DNA from: JAJEFO01 sp965208685
Lineage (GTDB): Bacteria; Pseudomonadota; Alphaproteobacteria; Rhodobacterales; Rhodobacteraceae
NCBI GenBank assembly: GCA_965208685.1
Contig: CBDBPL010000007.1
Coordinates: 2,542,001 to 2,606,000 of the forward strand
Length of the DNA stretch: 64,000 nt
Direction of reading: 5' to 3'
The notes under the pieces were generated by a model. That model was not told the origin of the DNA. It worked only from the letters and a program-made list of their open reading frames with translations, and did not search any database. Both the position numbers and the translations under genes were made by a program. This document shows, piece after piece, positions 9,352 through 18,713 of this stretch. How positions within the stretch are numbered: the stretch's first letter is position 1; the number at the start of each line of letters is the position of its first letter.

Positions 9352-10424
9352 GGCAGCAGCTCGAGCGTCCGCTTTTGGGCTGCGGACCGGACCGCGGTAT
9401 CAACGATCCGCTGCGCGGTCAGGCACAAGGCGGGATCAAGCGGGCCTTCGACAGGCATGCCCTTGGAAAGGCAGCGAACCACGTATTCGATGGCGTTCCG
9501 CTCCCCCTCCCGTAGCGGGTCGGCCGGGATTTCGTGCGGCTCGGGCCGGTCTCGGGTCTGCACGGTGACGTGGCTCGCGTAGTCCGGAGAGGCGATTGTG
9601 CCGTCGCTGCCAACGAAGGTGAAGCCGCACACAGGTTGCGGCTGGATTGTCCACGGGTCGGTAAAGGTTCCCCAGCGGGTCTCCATCCGCGAAAGGCCGG
9701 TGGCGTAGCGGCAAACGGCAATGGCGTGCTGGTCAACCTCGATGCCCGGAGTTTCGTCGACTGTGCAAGTCACTTCGAGGGGCGCCGCCCCGCCCATGTA
9801 CCATGTGCCAAGCGTTGCGCCGTAGCCGAGATAGTCCAGAAGCGACCCGCCGCCGGATGCCTTCTTGTACCACCATGACGTCGGCTTCTGTCGCTCGACA
9901 TCTTCCGGGCTGACCTCGACCTTGTCGGCGAGGTGGTAGAGCGGACCGCGATTGCCGTCGTAGAAATGCACCTCCAGCAGCTTGCCGATCCGGCCATCGT
10001 CGATCAGGCGCTTCGCTGTCACATGGCTTTCGACCCACCTCAGCGGCCAGTTGATGATCAACTGGCGGCCAGCGCCGGTCATCGCCTGGATCATTCGGCG
10101 TGCATCGGTCACGGACGCGGCAAAGGGCTTCTCCACAAAGACATGGAGGCCGTGAGATGCCAGCCGCTCGGTGAATTCTGCGTGTTCCGCGGTCGCTGCG
10201 CAAAGGATGGCCATGTCATAGGGGCCGGACGACATGCAGGCATCGAAATCGGTGAAGACGCGATCCTCGGGCATTCCGAACGCGTCGATTGCAGACTGCA
10301 TCCTGGATCGGTCAGGATCGAATATGCCGGCGATCTCGGCACCCGAATGTTCATGCACCATTCGAAGCAAGTCGCCCATGTGCATGTGATCGAAGCTTAT
10401 CCCGACGATGCGAAGCTTGGTCAT
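9348..10424 (-). CDS. Gfo/Idh/MocA-family dehydrogenase
   Basis: A 358-residue protein. The start at 10424 is chosen because GGGAGG lies 6 bases upstream and the protein then begins directly with the Rossmann strand TKLRIVGISFDHMHMG. The glycine motif is degenerate (GISFDHMHMG rather than GxGxxG), but VFVEKPFAA is the normal EKP cofactor/catalytic motif of the family. It sits 13 bases after the second permease gene and overlaps the next dehydrogenase by 4 bases. Two tandem, dissimilar dehydrogenases suggest successive or paired oxidoreduction of the imported compound. Confidence 0.88.
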   Translation of the reverse strand: MTKLRIVGISFDHMHMGDLLRMVHEHSGAEIAGIFDPDRSRMQSAIDAFGMPEDRVFTDFDACMSSGPYDMAILCAATAEHAEFTERLASHGLHVFVEKPFAASVTDARRMIQAMTGAGRQLIINWPLRWVESHVTAKRLIDDGRIGKLLEVHFYDGNRGPLYHLADKVEVSPEDVERQKPTSWWYKKASGGGSLLDYLGYGATLGTWYMGGAAPLEVTCTVDETPGIEVDQHAIAVCRYATGLSRMETRWGTFTDPWTIQPQPVCGFTFVGSDGTIASPDYASHVTVQTRDRPEPHEIPADPLREGERNAIEYVVRCLSKGMPVEGPLDPALCLTAQRIVDTAVRSAAQKRTLELLP

Positions 10425-10437
10425 GCGAACCTCCCGT

Positions 10438-11445
10438 TTATCGCGTACCGGCAATCCTGACATGGATCGCCGTGACGGCAAGAATGATGAGACCGAAGAG
10501 CGCGGTTCGCGCGCCCTCGGGCATCTGCAACAGCGTCAGCATGGTATCAAGAACGCGCAGGATCAGGGCGCCGACAATGGCGCCTGCATAGCTGCCTCGC
10601 CCGCCGAAGATCGAGGTGCCGCCAATCACGGCGGCGGCCACCGAGGGCAGCAAGAGCGGGTTCGCGAGACTGAGCGACGTCTGGCGGATCATGCCGAGAT
10701 ACAACAGCCCGGCGATTGCGGCGATCAGGCCCGAAAGCGCATAGAGTGCCAAGTGAACCTGCCATGCCCGGACGCCGGAGAGCTTCGCGGCGTTCTCGTT
10801 TGATCCCAGCGCAAAGAGCAGGCGTCCGAACCCCGTGTAGCGCATCAGCCACAGGATGAATGCCGCGAACGGGACGAACAGGAAGAGGCCGTTCGGCATG
10901 CCGGCGGTTCGCCCGGTTCCCAGCGCGACAAGAAAGCCCGGGATCTCGGAACCCGCGTTGATGACCAGCCGCTGGTAGACCTGCAAGCAACCTGTTGCGA
11001 TCAGGCCGGTGCCGAGCGTCATGATCAACGGATGCACCCGCACGTGCCCGACGCCGATGCCGTTTGCCAGCCCCACGACCAACCCTGTCGCAAGCGCGAC
11101 AAGAACTGCGGGACCGACACCCCAAAGAGTGCTGAGCGTCGCGCAAACAAAGGCCGAAACGGTCGCCACGATTCCGACCGAAAGATCGATCCCGGCGGTC
11201 AGCATCGTCAGAACCTGACAGGCTGCAAGCATCGCCAGCGGAATGGCGAACTTGATCAGGTTTCCGACCCAGAAGGTGGAAATCAGGCCGTCACGGCCCG
11301 CCCGAAACGGGGTCACGATCCCGGGCCGCATCACTTCGAGCGCAACGATCATCAAGAGCAGGATGATGAGGAGCGGTATGACCGGATTGTCCCTGAAGAG
11401 ACGTCCTGTTCGCAGGAGGGTCGCGTCGGTCGCCGACGTGCTCAT
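10438..11445 (-). CDS. Ribose-type ABC transporter permease
   Basis: A 335-residue multi-pass membrane protein of the RbsC/BPD_transp_2 family. The hallmark segment ACQVLTMLTAGIDLSVG and the late cytoplasmic-loop pattern GSNENAAKLSGV are present. The start at 11445 is preferred over an upstream in-frame extension because it overlaps the stop of the first permease in ATGA and the protein then begins MSTSATDATLL before the first hydrophobic helix. It forms a heterodimeric channel with the neighbouring permease and is powered by the ATPase encoded just upstream. Confidence 0.92.
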   Translation of the reverse strand: MSTSATDATLLRTGRLFRDNPVIPLLIILLLMIVALEVMRPGIVTPFRAGRDGLISTFWVGNLIKFAIPLAMLAACQVLTMLTAGIDLSVGIVATVSAFVCATLSTLWGVGPAVLVALATGLVVGLANGIGVGHVRVHPLIMTLGTGLIATGCLQVYQRLVINAGSEIPGFLVALGTGRTAGMPNGLFLFVPFAAFILWLMRYTGFGRLLFALGSNENAAKLSGVRAWQVHLALYALSGLIAAIAGLLYLGMIRQTSLSLANPLLLPSVAAAVIGGTSIFGGRGSYAGAIVGALILRVLDTMLTLLQMPEGARTALFGLIILAVTAIHVRIAGTR

Positions 11446-12383
11446 TGCGATGCCCTTCTTCGGGTGACGGCAGTGCCTAGCATGACAACCGCGACCATGA
11501 TCGTGCCTTCGATGATGGTGGTGACGTTCGGGTCGACAGCCAGCAATGTCAGGATGGTCCGGATGATCCGAAGGATGAAGACGGCAATGATCGGCCCCAG
11601 AAGCCCGCCCTTCCCGCCACCGAGCACGACGCCGCCCAGCACAACGGCTGCGACGGAAGCCAGAAGGTAAGGTCCCGGCACCGGCTCGCCGATTCCCGTG
11701 AGCGCGGCAAGGCTGAGTCCGCCGAACGCGCAAAACAGCCCGCAGATGCCGTAGGCCGCAACCTTCGTCCACCCCACCGAGACGCCTGACCGGAATGCGG
11801 CCCGTTCATCCGAACCGACTGCATAGATCGAAAGGCCAAGCTTGGCGCGCCGAACCGGCACCCACACCAGCGCGACACACACCGCCGTAGCCAGGAGCGC
11901 GTTTGGCAGACCCGTGAAGAGGAAACTGCCGCGAATGCCGGCCTCCAGCCAGTCTGCGACCGCCCCACCCGGCGTTTCAAGGATCAACAGCGCGGTTCCT
12001 TCCCACACGAACAACATGGCGAGAGTCACCACAATGTCGGGCACGCGGGTCAGGACAATCAGCGCACCGTTGATGGCGCCCATCAGCAATCCTGCCGCGA
12101 GAACGATGAAGAGCGCCGGAACGCCCGCCATGCGTTCCATCAGAACCGCCGCGCTAACGGCGCATACCGCCATCATTGAAGCGACCGAGAGGTCTATTCC
12201 ACCGACTATGACCACGACCGCCATGCCAGCAGTCGCAAAGGCGAAGGGCAGCGCGGCCCGTGCGACACTCTCCAGTCCGGACGCGCCGAAGGAAGGCTGA
12301 ATGATCTTGGTGACTGCAAGAAGCAGCGCCAGCAGAACCGCGAGGCTCAGAACCCAGACGTGCTTCCTGATGGCGCGCGTCAC
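11442..12383 (-). CDS. Ribose-type ABC transporter permease
   Basis: A 313-residue integral membrane protein of the RbsC family, with about eight to ten hydrophobic helices, the VVIVGGIDLSVASMMA segment after the second helix and GSDERAAFRSGVSVG in the coupling-loop region. Its start overlaps the ATPase stop by 4 bases and its stop overlaps the second permease start by 4 bases, so ATPase and both permeases are translationally coupled. Confidence 0.92.
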   Translation of the reverse strand: MTRAIRKHVWVLSLAVLLALLLAVTKIIQPSFGASGLESVARAALPFAFATAGMAVVVIVGGIDLSVASMMAVCAVSAAVLMERMAGVPALFIVLAAGLLMGAINGALIVLTRVPDIVVTLAMLFVWEGTALLILETPGGAVADWLEAGIRGSFLFTGLPNALLATAVCVALVWVPVRRAKLGLSIYAVGSDERAAFRSGVSVGWTKVAAYGICGLFCAFGGLSLAALTGIGEPVPGPYLLASVAAVVLGGVVLGGGKGGLLGPIIAVFILRIIRTILTLLAVDPNVTTIIEGTIMVAVVMLGTAVTRRRASQ

Positions 12384-13864
12384 GACGCCACGTCCGGCGT
12401 CAGGCCGTAGGCCGCGCGCATCAGGGTTTGCTCATCCGCCTCCGCAGCGTCGACAACATCGACAACGCGACCGTTGAAGATCACCACAGCCCGATCGCAG
12501 GCAAGCGCCACTTCCTCGAGCTCAGAGGTATAGTAAAGAATGGATGCCCCGTTCTCGGCCAATTCCCGGACAAGCGGATAGATCTGGCGCTTGGTCCGTA
12601 CGTCGATGCCGCGGGTTGGATCGAACAGCAAGAGCGTTTCGACTCCAACGGCAAGCCACCGGCCGATTGTCACCTTCTGCTGGTTCCCGCCGGAAAGCCG
12701 CTGCACTTCGCTCTGGGCGCGCGTGTCGATCTGCAGCTTGTCGACGGCATGGTTCACCCGTTCCTGTTCGCGCCTCGTCTGGCGCTGGCCCCACGACCCG
12801 GCCCGGGCCGAAAAGGGCAAGGCGATGTTCTCGGTCAACGAGCGCTGCGGAAAGAGCGCCTCGGCCCGATTGCCCGGCACGAAGGCCACGCCCTTCGCAA
12901 TCGCGTCCGCCGGATGGTTGAAGCTCGCCTCATGGCCGTTGATCTCAATGGACCCCCCGGTCGGTCTCGAGAAGCCTGCCAAGACGTTGAAGAGCTCGTC
13001 CTGCCCCTGCCCTTCAAGGGCGACGACGCCCAGCACCTCGCCGGGAAACAGATCGAAGGACACGTCCGTGACCTTCGGCGCAGACGCAAGCGCGGTGACA
13101 CGCAGTCTCGGGCGTGCGGCATCCGCGCGCCTGGCAGCCGCGAACCTGCTGCGGCCGAGGTCGATCGTCTGGCCCAGCATCAGTTCGACCGCACGTTCCT
13201 CTACACCAGGCTCGATTTCAAGTTCTCCCACCGTGCGCCCGTCGCGGAGTATCGTCGCACGGTCACAGAGCTCGGATATTTCCGTGAAGCGATGGGAGAC
13301 ATAGATCACCCCCATCCCGTCATCCGCCTTGGCACGCAACACCTTCAGCACGCGATCGACCAGATTCGTGGGCAGCGCCGCCGTCATTTCGTCCAGCAAC
13401 AGAACATCGGGCTCGCTGGCAAGCGCCCGGGCCAGGTCGAGGATGCGAAGCGTTGCCAAGGGCAGGTCGCCGATCATGTCGTTCAGCGAAAGACCTTCCG
13501 TCCCCAGTTCAGCCACCCACCTGATGAACGGGTCGCCGGGCGTGTCCGCGAGTTTCAGATTGTCCGCCACATCCAGGTCGGGGATGAGCGAAGGTTCCTG
13601 GTAGACCGGAACAAGGCCTGACCGCCGCGCTTCCGCCGGGCTGCCGACATGCGCCTCGTGGCCGCGGATCAGCACCTTGCCGGCATCCGGCTTCAACGCG
13701 CCAGTGATGATCTTCACGAACGTGGACTTTCCAGCGCCGTTCGCACCCATGAGTGCCACGATTTCGCGCTCCGCCACACGCAACCGCGCATCTGTCAACG
13801 CCCTGACAGCACCAAAGCTCTTGGCAACGCCAGAGGCATCAAGAAGACCGGTTGCGTCGTTCAT
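12380..13864 (-). CDS. Sugar ABC transporter ATP-binding protein, two NBDs (RbsA/MglA type)
   Basis: A 494-residue duplicated ATPase of the CUT2 sugar importers. NBD1 has an intact Walker A GANGAGKST near residue 40 and Walker B LLLDEMTA, but its signature is degenerate (GDLPLATLRIL in place of LSGGQ). NBD2 has the family's degenerate P-loop (ALEGQGQDELF) with a good signature LSGGNQQK and LLLFDPTRGID. This asymmetry is normal for RbsA-like proteins. It is the first gene after the binding-protein hairpin and overlaps the first permease by 4 bases. Confidence 0.93.
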   Translation of the reverse strand: MNDATGLLDASGVAKSFGAVRALTDARLRVAEREIVALMGANGAGKSTFVKIITGALKPDAGKVLIRGHEAHVGSPAEARRSGLVPVYQEPSLIPDLDVADNLKLADTPGDPFIRWVAELGTEGLSLNDMIGDLPLATLRILDLARALASEPDVLLLDEMTAALPTNLVDRVLKVLRAKADDGMGVIYVSHRFTEISELCDRATILRDGRTVGELEIEPGVEERAVELMLGQTIDLGRSRFAAARRADAARPRLRVTALASAPKVTDVSFDLFPGEVLGVVALEGQGQDELFNVLAGFSRPTGGSIEINGHEASFNHPADAIAKGVAFVPGNRAEALFPQRSLTENIALPFSARAGSWGQRQTRREQERVNHAVDKLQIDTRAQSEVQRLSGGNQQKVTIGRWLAVGVETLLLFDPTRGIDVRTKRQIYPLVRELAENGASILYYTSELEEVALACDRAVVIFNGRVVDVVDAAEADEQTLMRAAYGLTPDVAS

Positions 13865-13892
13865 GCCGCTCGAAAGACATGTTCATCCAGAC

Positions 13893-13923
13893 GTGGCCCC
13901 CGCCGCATTGCGGCGGGGGCCAC
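13893..13923 (-). promoter_or_regulatory. Perfect 14-bp stem-loop between binding-protein and ATPase genes
   Basis: Bases 13893-13906 and 13910-13923 are perfect inverted repeats (GTGGCCCCCGCCGC and its complement) around a 3-base ATT loop. The hairpin lies just after the binding-protein stop and before the ATPase gene and has no T-run. In binding-protein-dependent operons such hairpins typically stabilise the upstream message or attenuate readthrough, giving more binding protein than membrane parts. Structure is seen; function is inferred. Confidence 0.75.
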
Positions 13924-13934
13924 GGATGCCGGGA

Positions 13935-14972
13935 TCAGGCGTCACCCGGACCCTCGCATGCGATGATCTGCTCCATCGTGTAGTCCGTCCAGCCCGGCAC
14001 AGTCACCGACACCGGCCATTCCGGATCGAGGTTGGGATTTTGCGCCGCCATGATCGTTGCCCTGCCCGCGTCCGTGCCGTTTTCCCAAAGCACCGGGTCG
14101 ACGAGCACCGTCGTCATGTCCGGAGCTTCGCCATTGAGGATGTCGACAGCCAAGGCAATGCCAGCCCCACCCACCGAGCCGGGATTCGTGACCGCTGCGC
14201 CCTTGAGGCCTTCCACCTCCGTGAGGTACTGAACAAATCCAGCATTGTCGGCTCCGACGATCGGCACAAGCTCGGCACCCGATTCAACGAACGCATCCAC
14301 GATCACGTTGTCGATGCCGCTGGTCCAGACCCCGTCGAACGGGATGCCGGTGGCCAGGAAATCGAACATCTGTTGCTTGCCCTGATCCTGCTGCCATCCG
14401 GTAAAGACCTCGTGCACCACGTTGATGTCCGGAAACTCCGCGAGCGCCCGCTTGAAGCCATTGTCGCGATCCGTGTCAGCCGAAACTCCCGCGATCCCGC
14501 GCATGTAGACGACTTCGCCGGAGCCACCGAGCTGCTCGAACAGCCACTTGGCGCCGAGATAGGCGTATTCCTCCTGGTTGTTTGACAGGATGTAAGCGCC
14601 CTCTGCGGTCACCGCGGCGTCAACCGCCACGACGACGATGTCCTGCGCCATGGCCGCTTCCAGCGCCGAGTTCAAAGCGTCCGGATTCGACGGATTCAGC
14701 ACGATCGCGTCAACGCCCGCTTCGATCAGGTTGTTGATGTCCTCGAGCTGGCCCGCAGAATCCGTGTTCCGATGCGCGACGATCAGATTGGCCACTTCGC
14801 CCTCCACCAAGGCCTGCGCACGCATTGCGCAGATCATCTGTTCGCGCCATCCGTTGCCCTGAACGGTGTTGGACACACCGATAGTATAGGCATTGTGGCC
14901 GTCGGCGAAGGCTGCCGAGGCGAGCGATGCCGCTACCGAAATCGTGGCGGCGCCGTAGATCAGGTTCTTCAT
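13935..14972 (-). CDS. Sugar ABC transporter periplasmic binding protein
   Basis: A 345-residue type I periplasmic binding protein of the RbsB family. It has a Sec signal peptide ending around SAAFA-DGH, then a core with YTIGVSNTVQGNGWR, IEAGVDAIVLNPSNPDAL and VVAVDAAVTAEGAYILSNNQ, typical of ribose/inositol-type binders. It is followed by a stem-loop and the ATPase gene. AGGAGG-type bases lie just upstream of the ATG. The ligand is probably a monosaccharide or cyclitol, given the three Gfo/Idh/MocA dehydrogenases and the isomerase in the operon. Confidence 0.92.
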   Translation of the reverse strand: MKNLIYGAATISVAASLASAAFADGHNAYTIGVSNTVQGNGWREQMICAMRAQALVEGEVANLIVAHRNTDSAGQLEDINNLIEAGVDAIVLNPSNPDALNSALEAAMAQDIVVVAVDAAVTAEGAYILSNNQEEYAYLGAKWLFEQLGGSGEVVYMRGIAGVSADTDRDNGFKRALAEFPDINVVHEVFTGWQQDQGKQQMFDFLATGIPFDGVWTSGIDNVIVDAFVESGAELVPIVGADNAGFVQYLTEVEGLKGAAVTNPGSVGGAGIALAVDILNGEAPDMTTVLVDPVLWENGTDAGRATIMAAQNPNLDPEWPVSVTVPGWTDYTMEQIIACEGPGDA

Positions 14973-15026
14973 TAGTAGTCCTCCTGGTTAGTTTCGCACA
15001 ATTGTGGACGGGGCATTAGCGCCCTT

Positions 15027-15941
15027 CTACTTGATGAATGGCTGCAAGACGTCGCGGGCCAGCAAGAAGCCGCGCTTCACCTTCTCGTCCGATCCTTCGA
15101 ATAGCCTGTCTTCGTGTTCGATGATGATCGGCCCGTCGTATCCGGCACGATAGAGGCCCGAAAAGAAGCCGGACCAATCGACATCGCCAAGCCCGCACAG
15201 TCGCGGAACCTGCCATCCCATGCCAGCGGACATGGTCCCGTTCTCGTAGAGGCCGTCACGATCCACCATCAGGTCCTTGGCATGGACATGGGCCATGCGC
15301 GGACCGAACTCCTTGATGAACCGGGTCTGGTCGATGAATTGCCAGATCAAGTGCGAAGGGTCGAAATTCATGCCGACCGCCTCGCCCCATTCCTCGAAGA
15401 CGCGGCGCCAGATCCGAGGCGAATAGGCAATGTTGTGCCCGCCCGGCCATTCATCGTAGCTGAAAATCATCGGGCAGTTTTCAAAACAGAGCCGGACACC
15501 TGCGTTCTGCGCGTGCCTTATGACTGGCGTGAGAATCTCCTTAGCGCGCGCCCAGTTCTCGTCGACGTTCAGGGTTCGATCGCCGCCTATGAACGTGTTG
15601 ACGACAGGGATGCCCATGACGCCAGCCGCAGTGATCACCTTCTTCAGGTGCCCGATCACCTCGTTGCGGTGTCCCGCGTCCGCATGCAGGGGATTCGGAT
15701 AGTATCCCAGGCCCGAAATCTCGATCCCGTGCGCGGACAGACCGCCGACAATGTCCGCGCCTGCCTCTGCCGTCAGTCCGTCCACGTCGATGTGGCTTGT
15801 CCCGGCATAGCGTCGTTGCTCGCCGCCCGACGCCGGCCAGCATGCGACTTCAAGAGCGGAAAACCCGTTCTCTCCAGCCCAGGACGCCACGTCGGTCAGG
15901 GCGGAGTCTTCAAGTGGTGCGGTCAGCAATCCCAGCTTCAT
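15027..15941 (-). CDS. Sugar phosphate isomerase/epimerase (xylose-isomerase-like TIM barrel)
   Basis: A 304-residue AP_endonuc_2-fold enzyme. Metal-binding residues are visible at the expected strands: FENCP, NFDPSHLIWQ, HVHAKD and IIEHED. The N-terminus MKLGLLTAPLED goes straight into the first barrel strand. It lies 9 bases after the upstream Gfo/Idh gene and before the binding-protein gene. Such enzymes epimerise or isomerise keto-sugars or inososes (IolE-, IolH- or MocC-like), which suits a cyclitol or rare-sugar route. The specific reaction is not determined. Confidence 0.88.
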   Translation of the reverse strand: MKLGLLTAPLEDSALTDVASWAGENGFSALEVACWPASGGEQRRYAGTSHIDVDGLTAEAGADIVGGLSAHGIEISGLGYYPNPLHADAGHRNEVIGHLKKVITAAGVMGIPVVNTFIGGDRTLNVDENWARAKEILTPVIRHAQNAGVRLCFENCPMIFSYDEWPGGHNIAYSPRIWRRVFEEWGEAVGMNFDPSHLIWQFIDQTRFIKEFGPRMAHVHAKDLMVDRDGLYENGTMSAGMGWQVPRLCGLGDVDWSGFFSGLYRAGYDGPIIIEHEDRLFEGSDEKVKRGFLLARDVLQPFIK

Positions 15942-15950
15942 TGCGTCTCC

Positions 15951-17093
15951 CTATCCTTCGCTCAAATCCACCCAACGGCCTTCCCGCGTCGACTTCAGAA
16001 CGGCGTCGCAGAATTGCATTTCCAGATGCCCGTCCTCGAAAGTCGCCCATGTCGAGTCCGCCTGTCGGCCGCCCCCGGAGACGTCGCGATACACCTGCCG
16101 GAAGAAGGCGAAAAAGCTGTCGGCAAAACCCTCGACATGCCCGGGCGGCAGGGTCGCCGCTGCAATCCCCGTGTCGTTCATCAAAGTGAAGTCGCGATGC
16201 AGGACCTCGTTGGCGCCATCGCGATGCCCCAGCCACAGGTGATCGGGGTTTTCCGAATGCCACGCCGCCGACCCGAGAGACCCCGCGATGTCCCAGACAA
16301 GTTCGTTCTTGCGGCCGACATTGACCTGGCTCGTCGACATCACGCCCCGCGCTCCGGTGTCATATCGTATCAGAATGCCGGCAGCATCGTCGGTGTCGAC
16401 CCGGACCTTCTCCGTCTGCCCTGCTGTGGATGAGAAAGTCTCAACCGGACCGGTCGGCTTCTCCCGTTCCGGGACAAGGGTCGTCAGGTCCGAAATTACA
16501 CGAACCGGCTTCAGCCCGGTAATGAACGTCGTCAGGTCCAGCCAATGCGTCCCGATATCGCCGACCGAGCGCAGAGCACCACCCGTGTCCGCCTCGAGCC
16601 GCCAGTTCCAGTCGGTCGGTTTGGCAAGCCAGTCCTGATGGTAATGTCCCGTCACGAACCGGATGTCGCCCAATCCGCCTTCCGCCACCAGGCGATGCGC
16701 GTGCTGGTTCAGCGGATAGAAGCGTATGTTGTAGCAAACCGCCGCAATGCGACCGCTGGACCGCGCGATCTCCACCAATTCTCCAGACTGCTCCGCCGTG
16801 ACCGCCAACGGCTTTTCGCAGATCACGTGCTTGCCGGCCTGCAAGAGCGCCTTCACCTGAGGAAAGTGTGCATTGTTCGGGGAAGTGACATGCACGACCG
16901 AGGCGCCGTCGTCGGCAACAAGCTCGTCCAGGTCGGCATAGGCGTGACCCACACCGAGTTCCGCCGCCCGGGCGGCGCCGCGGTCCGCGCTGCTTCCCAG
17001 CATGCCACGAACATCCAAGCCCAATCTGCGGACGGCAGCCAAATGCACGCTGCCAATGAAACCCGTGCCAATGATCGCCACACCGATCGTCAT
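15951..17093 (-). CDS. Gfo/Idh/MocA-family dehydrogenase (proximal gene)
   Basis: A 380-residue NAD(P)-dependent oxidoreductase with a clean nucleotide motif GVAIIGTGFIGSVH at the N-terminus, VICEKPLAVT (EKP motif) near residue 97 and GDIGTHWLDL near residue 180, where the substrate-binding His/Asp reside. Its ATG overlaps the stop of an upstream decayed SDR frame in ATGA, implying the SDR was once a coupled operon gene. It is the third such dehydrogenase in the cluster. Confidence 0.92.
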   Translation of the reverse strand: MTIGVAIIGTGFIGSVHLAAVRRLGLDVRGMLGSSADRGAARAAELGVGHAYADLDELVADDGASVVHVTSPNNAHFPQVKALLQAGKHVICEKPLAVTAEQSGELVEIARSSGRIAAVCYNIRFYPLNQHAHRLVAEGGLGDIRFVTGHYHQDWLAKPTDWNWRLEADTGGALRSVGDIGTHWLDLTTFITGLKPVRVISDLTTLVPEREKPTGPVETFSSTAGQTEKVRVDTDDAAGILIRYDTGARGVMSTSQVNVGRKNELVWDIAGSLGSAAWHSENPDHLWLGHRDGANEVLHRDFTLMNDTGIAAATLPPGHVEGFADSFFAFFRQVYRDVSGGGRQADSTWATFEDGHLEMQFCDAVLKSTREGRWVDLSEG

Positions 17094-17675
17094 TCAGCCA
17101 TCTCCCCGTGCGCGAGGTCGGCGGCGCAGCGGACCAGCACGTCTGTCCACTCCATACGCGCCGCCAGAGTTGCGACAGCGGCCGTGTGCCGCATGTCCAA
17201 CTGAACGAATTCGAACCGGGCGGTCCTCCACTGCTGGCACGATCTCGACCCCGGTGATGACGTCATTCGCGCCAGCATTCTGACAGGCAAGTGCAATGGC
17301 CGCTCCGATGCCGTCCCGGCTCGCCCCGATCACCGGAATGTCCATTCCGGCAGAACTATAGGTGGCGACAATTGGCATCCCATCCCCTTCCGCCTTCAAG
17401 CCTTTCAGCGACGTGACCGCTTCGCAAGAAGATTTTCGACTTACCAATTTCCCCGCTTCGACGTCGTGTTGCCGACATCGGCATTGCCAACTGGGGCGGG
17501 GAAGCAAAGGGCAGCCGCGCATGCATTGATCGCAATGAACGCGTCCCGGACGCGCATTCCGCCACCCACGAAGCTCGCGCGCATCGTGATCCCGGCCGCG
17601 TTGACAAGGCCAACGATCGGCCGGAAGTCGCACATTTCGCCTCCCCTGTCCTGACGGCGGCGGACGGCCCGTCAC
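17090..17675 (-). pseudogene. Decayed short-chain dehydrogenase/reductase sequence
   Basis: Three fragments in different frames match SDR enzymes. At about 17635-17560 is GLVNAAGIT followed by RDAFIAINA, the mid-protein NAAG region. At about 17345-17245 is VIGASRDGIGAAIALACQ, the N-terminal nucleotide site. After a frame change, at about 17225-17090, come FVQLDMRHTAAV and DVLVRCAADLAHG, ending at a TGA that overlaps the next gene's ATG. The order and frame breaks fit one or two SDR genes gutted by deletions and frameshifts. No full-length SDR can be read. Confidence 0.65.
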
Positions 17676-17684
17676 GGCTCGTCT

Positions 17685-18713
17685 TCATGTCAATCGACCC
17701 TTGGGAATGTTCTCGCGCAGGATTATGCGGGGTTCAATATGGGTCAGCGGCAGGATCGATGGACCAGACGCAATCGCCCCGAGCAAGTGAAACACTGCCT
17801 GCTCGCCGACCGCGCGCGCGTTCTGATCGATCACTGCGTCGATGCGATCCTCCACCAGCCAGGATCGCGAACTCTTCGTGAGGTCGTGCATCACGACACG
17901 GGGCCGGTCCTGTCGGTCCTCCAAGGCCTCGACGATGCCCTTCCGGCCAGCGCCCACGCAATACACCGCGAGAAGATCCGGCACGTTTCGAAGCAGCTTG
18001 GCCAACTCGGTGCGCAATTTGGCACTGTCTTCGCCTGTTTCGACGGTCGGCAGGATTTCAAGCCCGGGATGATGCTCACCCATGAAGGTGACGAAGCCGG
18101 CCTCGCGCTCCTGATGGCCATGAAACGCCCGGCTGCCGCAAAACACCGCCACCGCGCCTTCGGGCCGACCGACGAGCATGCCGACGATCTGGCCAGCCGT
18201 TCTGCCGGCTATCCGGTTGTCGATCCCGACGTAGGAGGACCGCGGCGTCGACAGCACGTCAGATGCCAGCGTCACGACGCGGACGCCGGATTCGCAGAGC
18301 CGCCGGATCGCATCCCTTGTGCGCGGATGATCGGTCGTGATGACGCCGACGCCTTCGGTGTTGAGGCCGACGCGATCCAGTGCGGCGACAAAGGAATCCG
18401 GCCCGATGCCGTCAAGCCAGAGTATGTTGCAGCACTTCACCAGCGGCTGCGTCTGTGCACAGAGCTGAATGCTCTCTGCCACATCGCGCATGAAGGCATT
18501 CCTGGAATGCGGGATCAGGAATTCCAGCCGGGCGGCACGGGACGGCAGCGGCACCATGCCTTCCAGCGGCAGATAGCCAAGCTCGCGTGCGGCGCGCATG
18601 ACACGCTGCCGGTTCGGCGCGCTCACGCCGGCGCGGCCATTGAGCGCACGGTCCACCGTAGCTGGCGAAACGCCGGCCCTTTCTGCGATGTCGGAAATCG
18701 TCGCCCGGCCCAT
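17685..18713 (-). CDS. LacI-family transcriptional regulator
   Basis: A 342-residue regulator. The N-terminal HTH reads ATISDIAERAGVSPATVDRA, then the hinge NRQRVMRAARELGY, then a type I periplasmic-binding-like domain with SYVGIDNRIAGRTAG. The start at 18713 puts the HTH at residue 3 and has a GGGAGGGGGG run about 12 bases upstream. An upstream in-frame TTG is less likely. It heads the minus-strand catabolic cluster and diverges from the desaturase gene, so it probably controls both directions in response to the imported sugar or a pathway intermediate. Confidence 0.92.
   Translation of the reverse strand: MGRATISDIAERAGVSPATVDRALNGRAGVSAPNRQRVMRAARELGYLPLEGMVPLPSRAARLEFLIPHSRNAFMRDVAESIQLCAQTQPLVKCCNILWLDGIGPDSFVAALDRVGLNTEGVGVITTDHPRTRDAIRRLCESGVRVVTLASDVLSTPRSSYVGIDNRIAGRTAGQIVGMLVGRPEGAVAVFCGSRAFHGHQEREAGFVTFMGEHHPGLEILPTVETGEDSAKLRTELAKLLRNVPDLLAVYCVGAGRKGIVEALEDRQDRPRVVMHDLTKSSRSWLVEDRIDAVIDQNARAVGEQAVFHLLGAIASGPSILPLTHIEPRIILRENIPKGRLT

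Noticed and set aside
12428..13621. 397-codon plus-strand frame opposite the ABC ATPase
   Set aside because: Antisense shadow of a gene with two readable nucleotide-binding domains.
13893..13923. Reading the binding-protein hairpin as a rho-independent terminator
   Set aside because: No T-run follows and the ATPase and permeases downstream have no other evident promoter.
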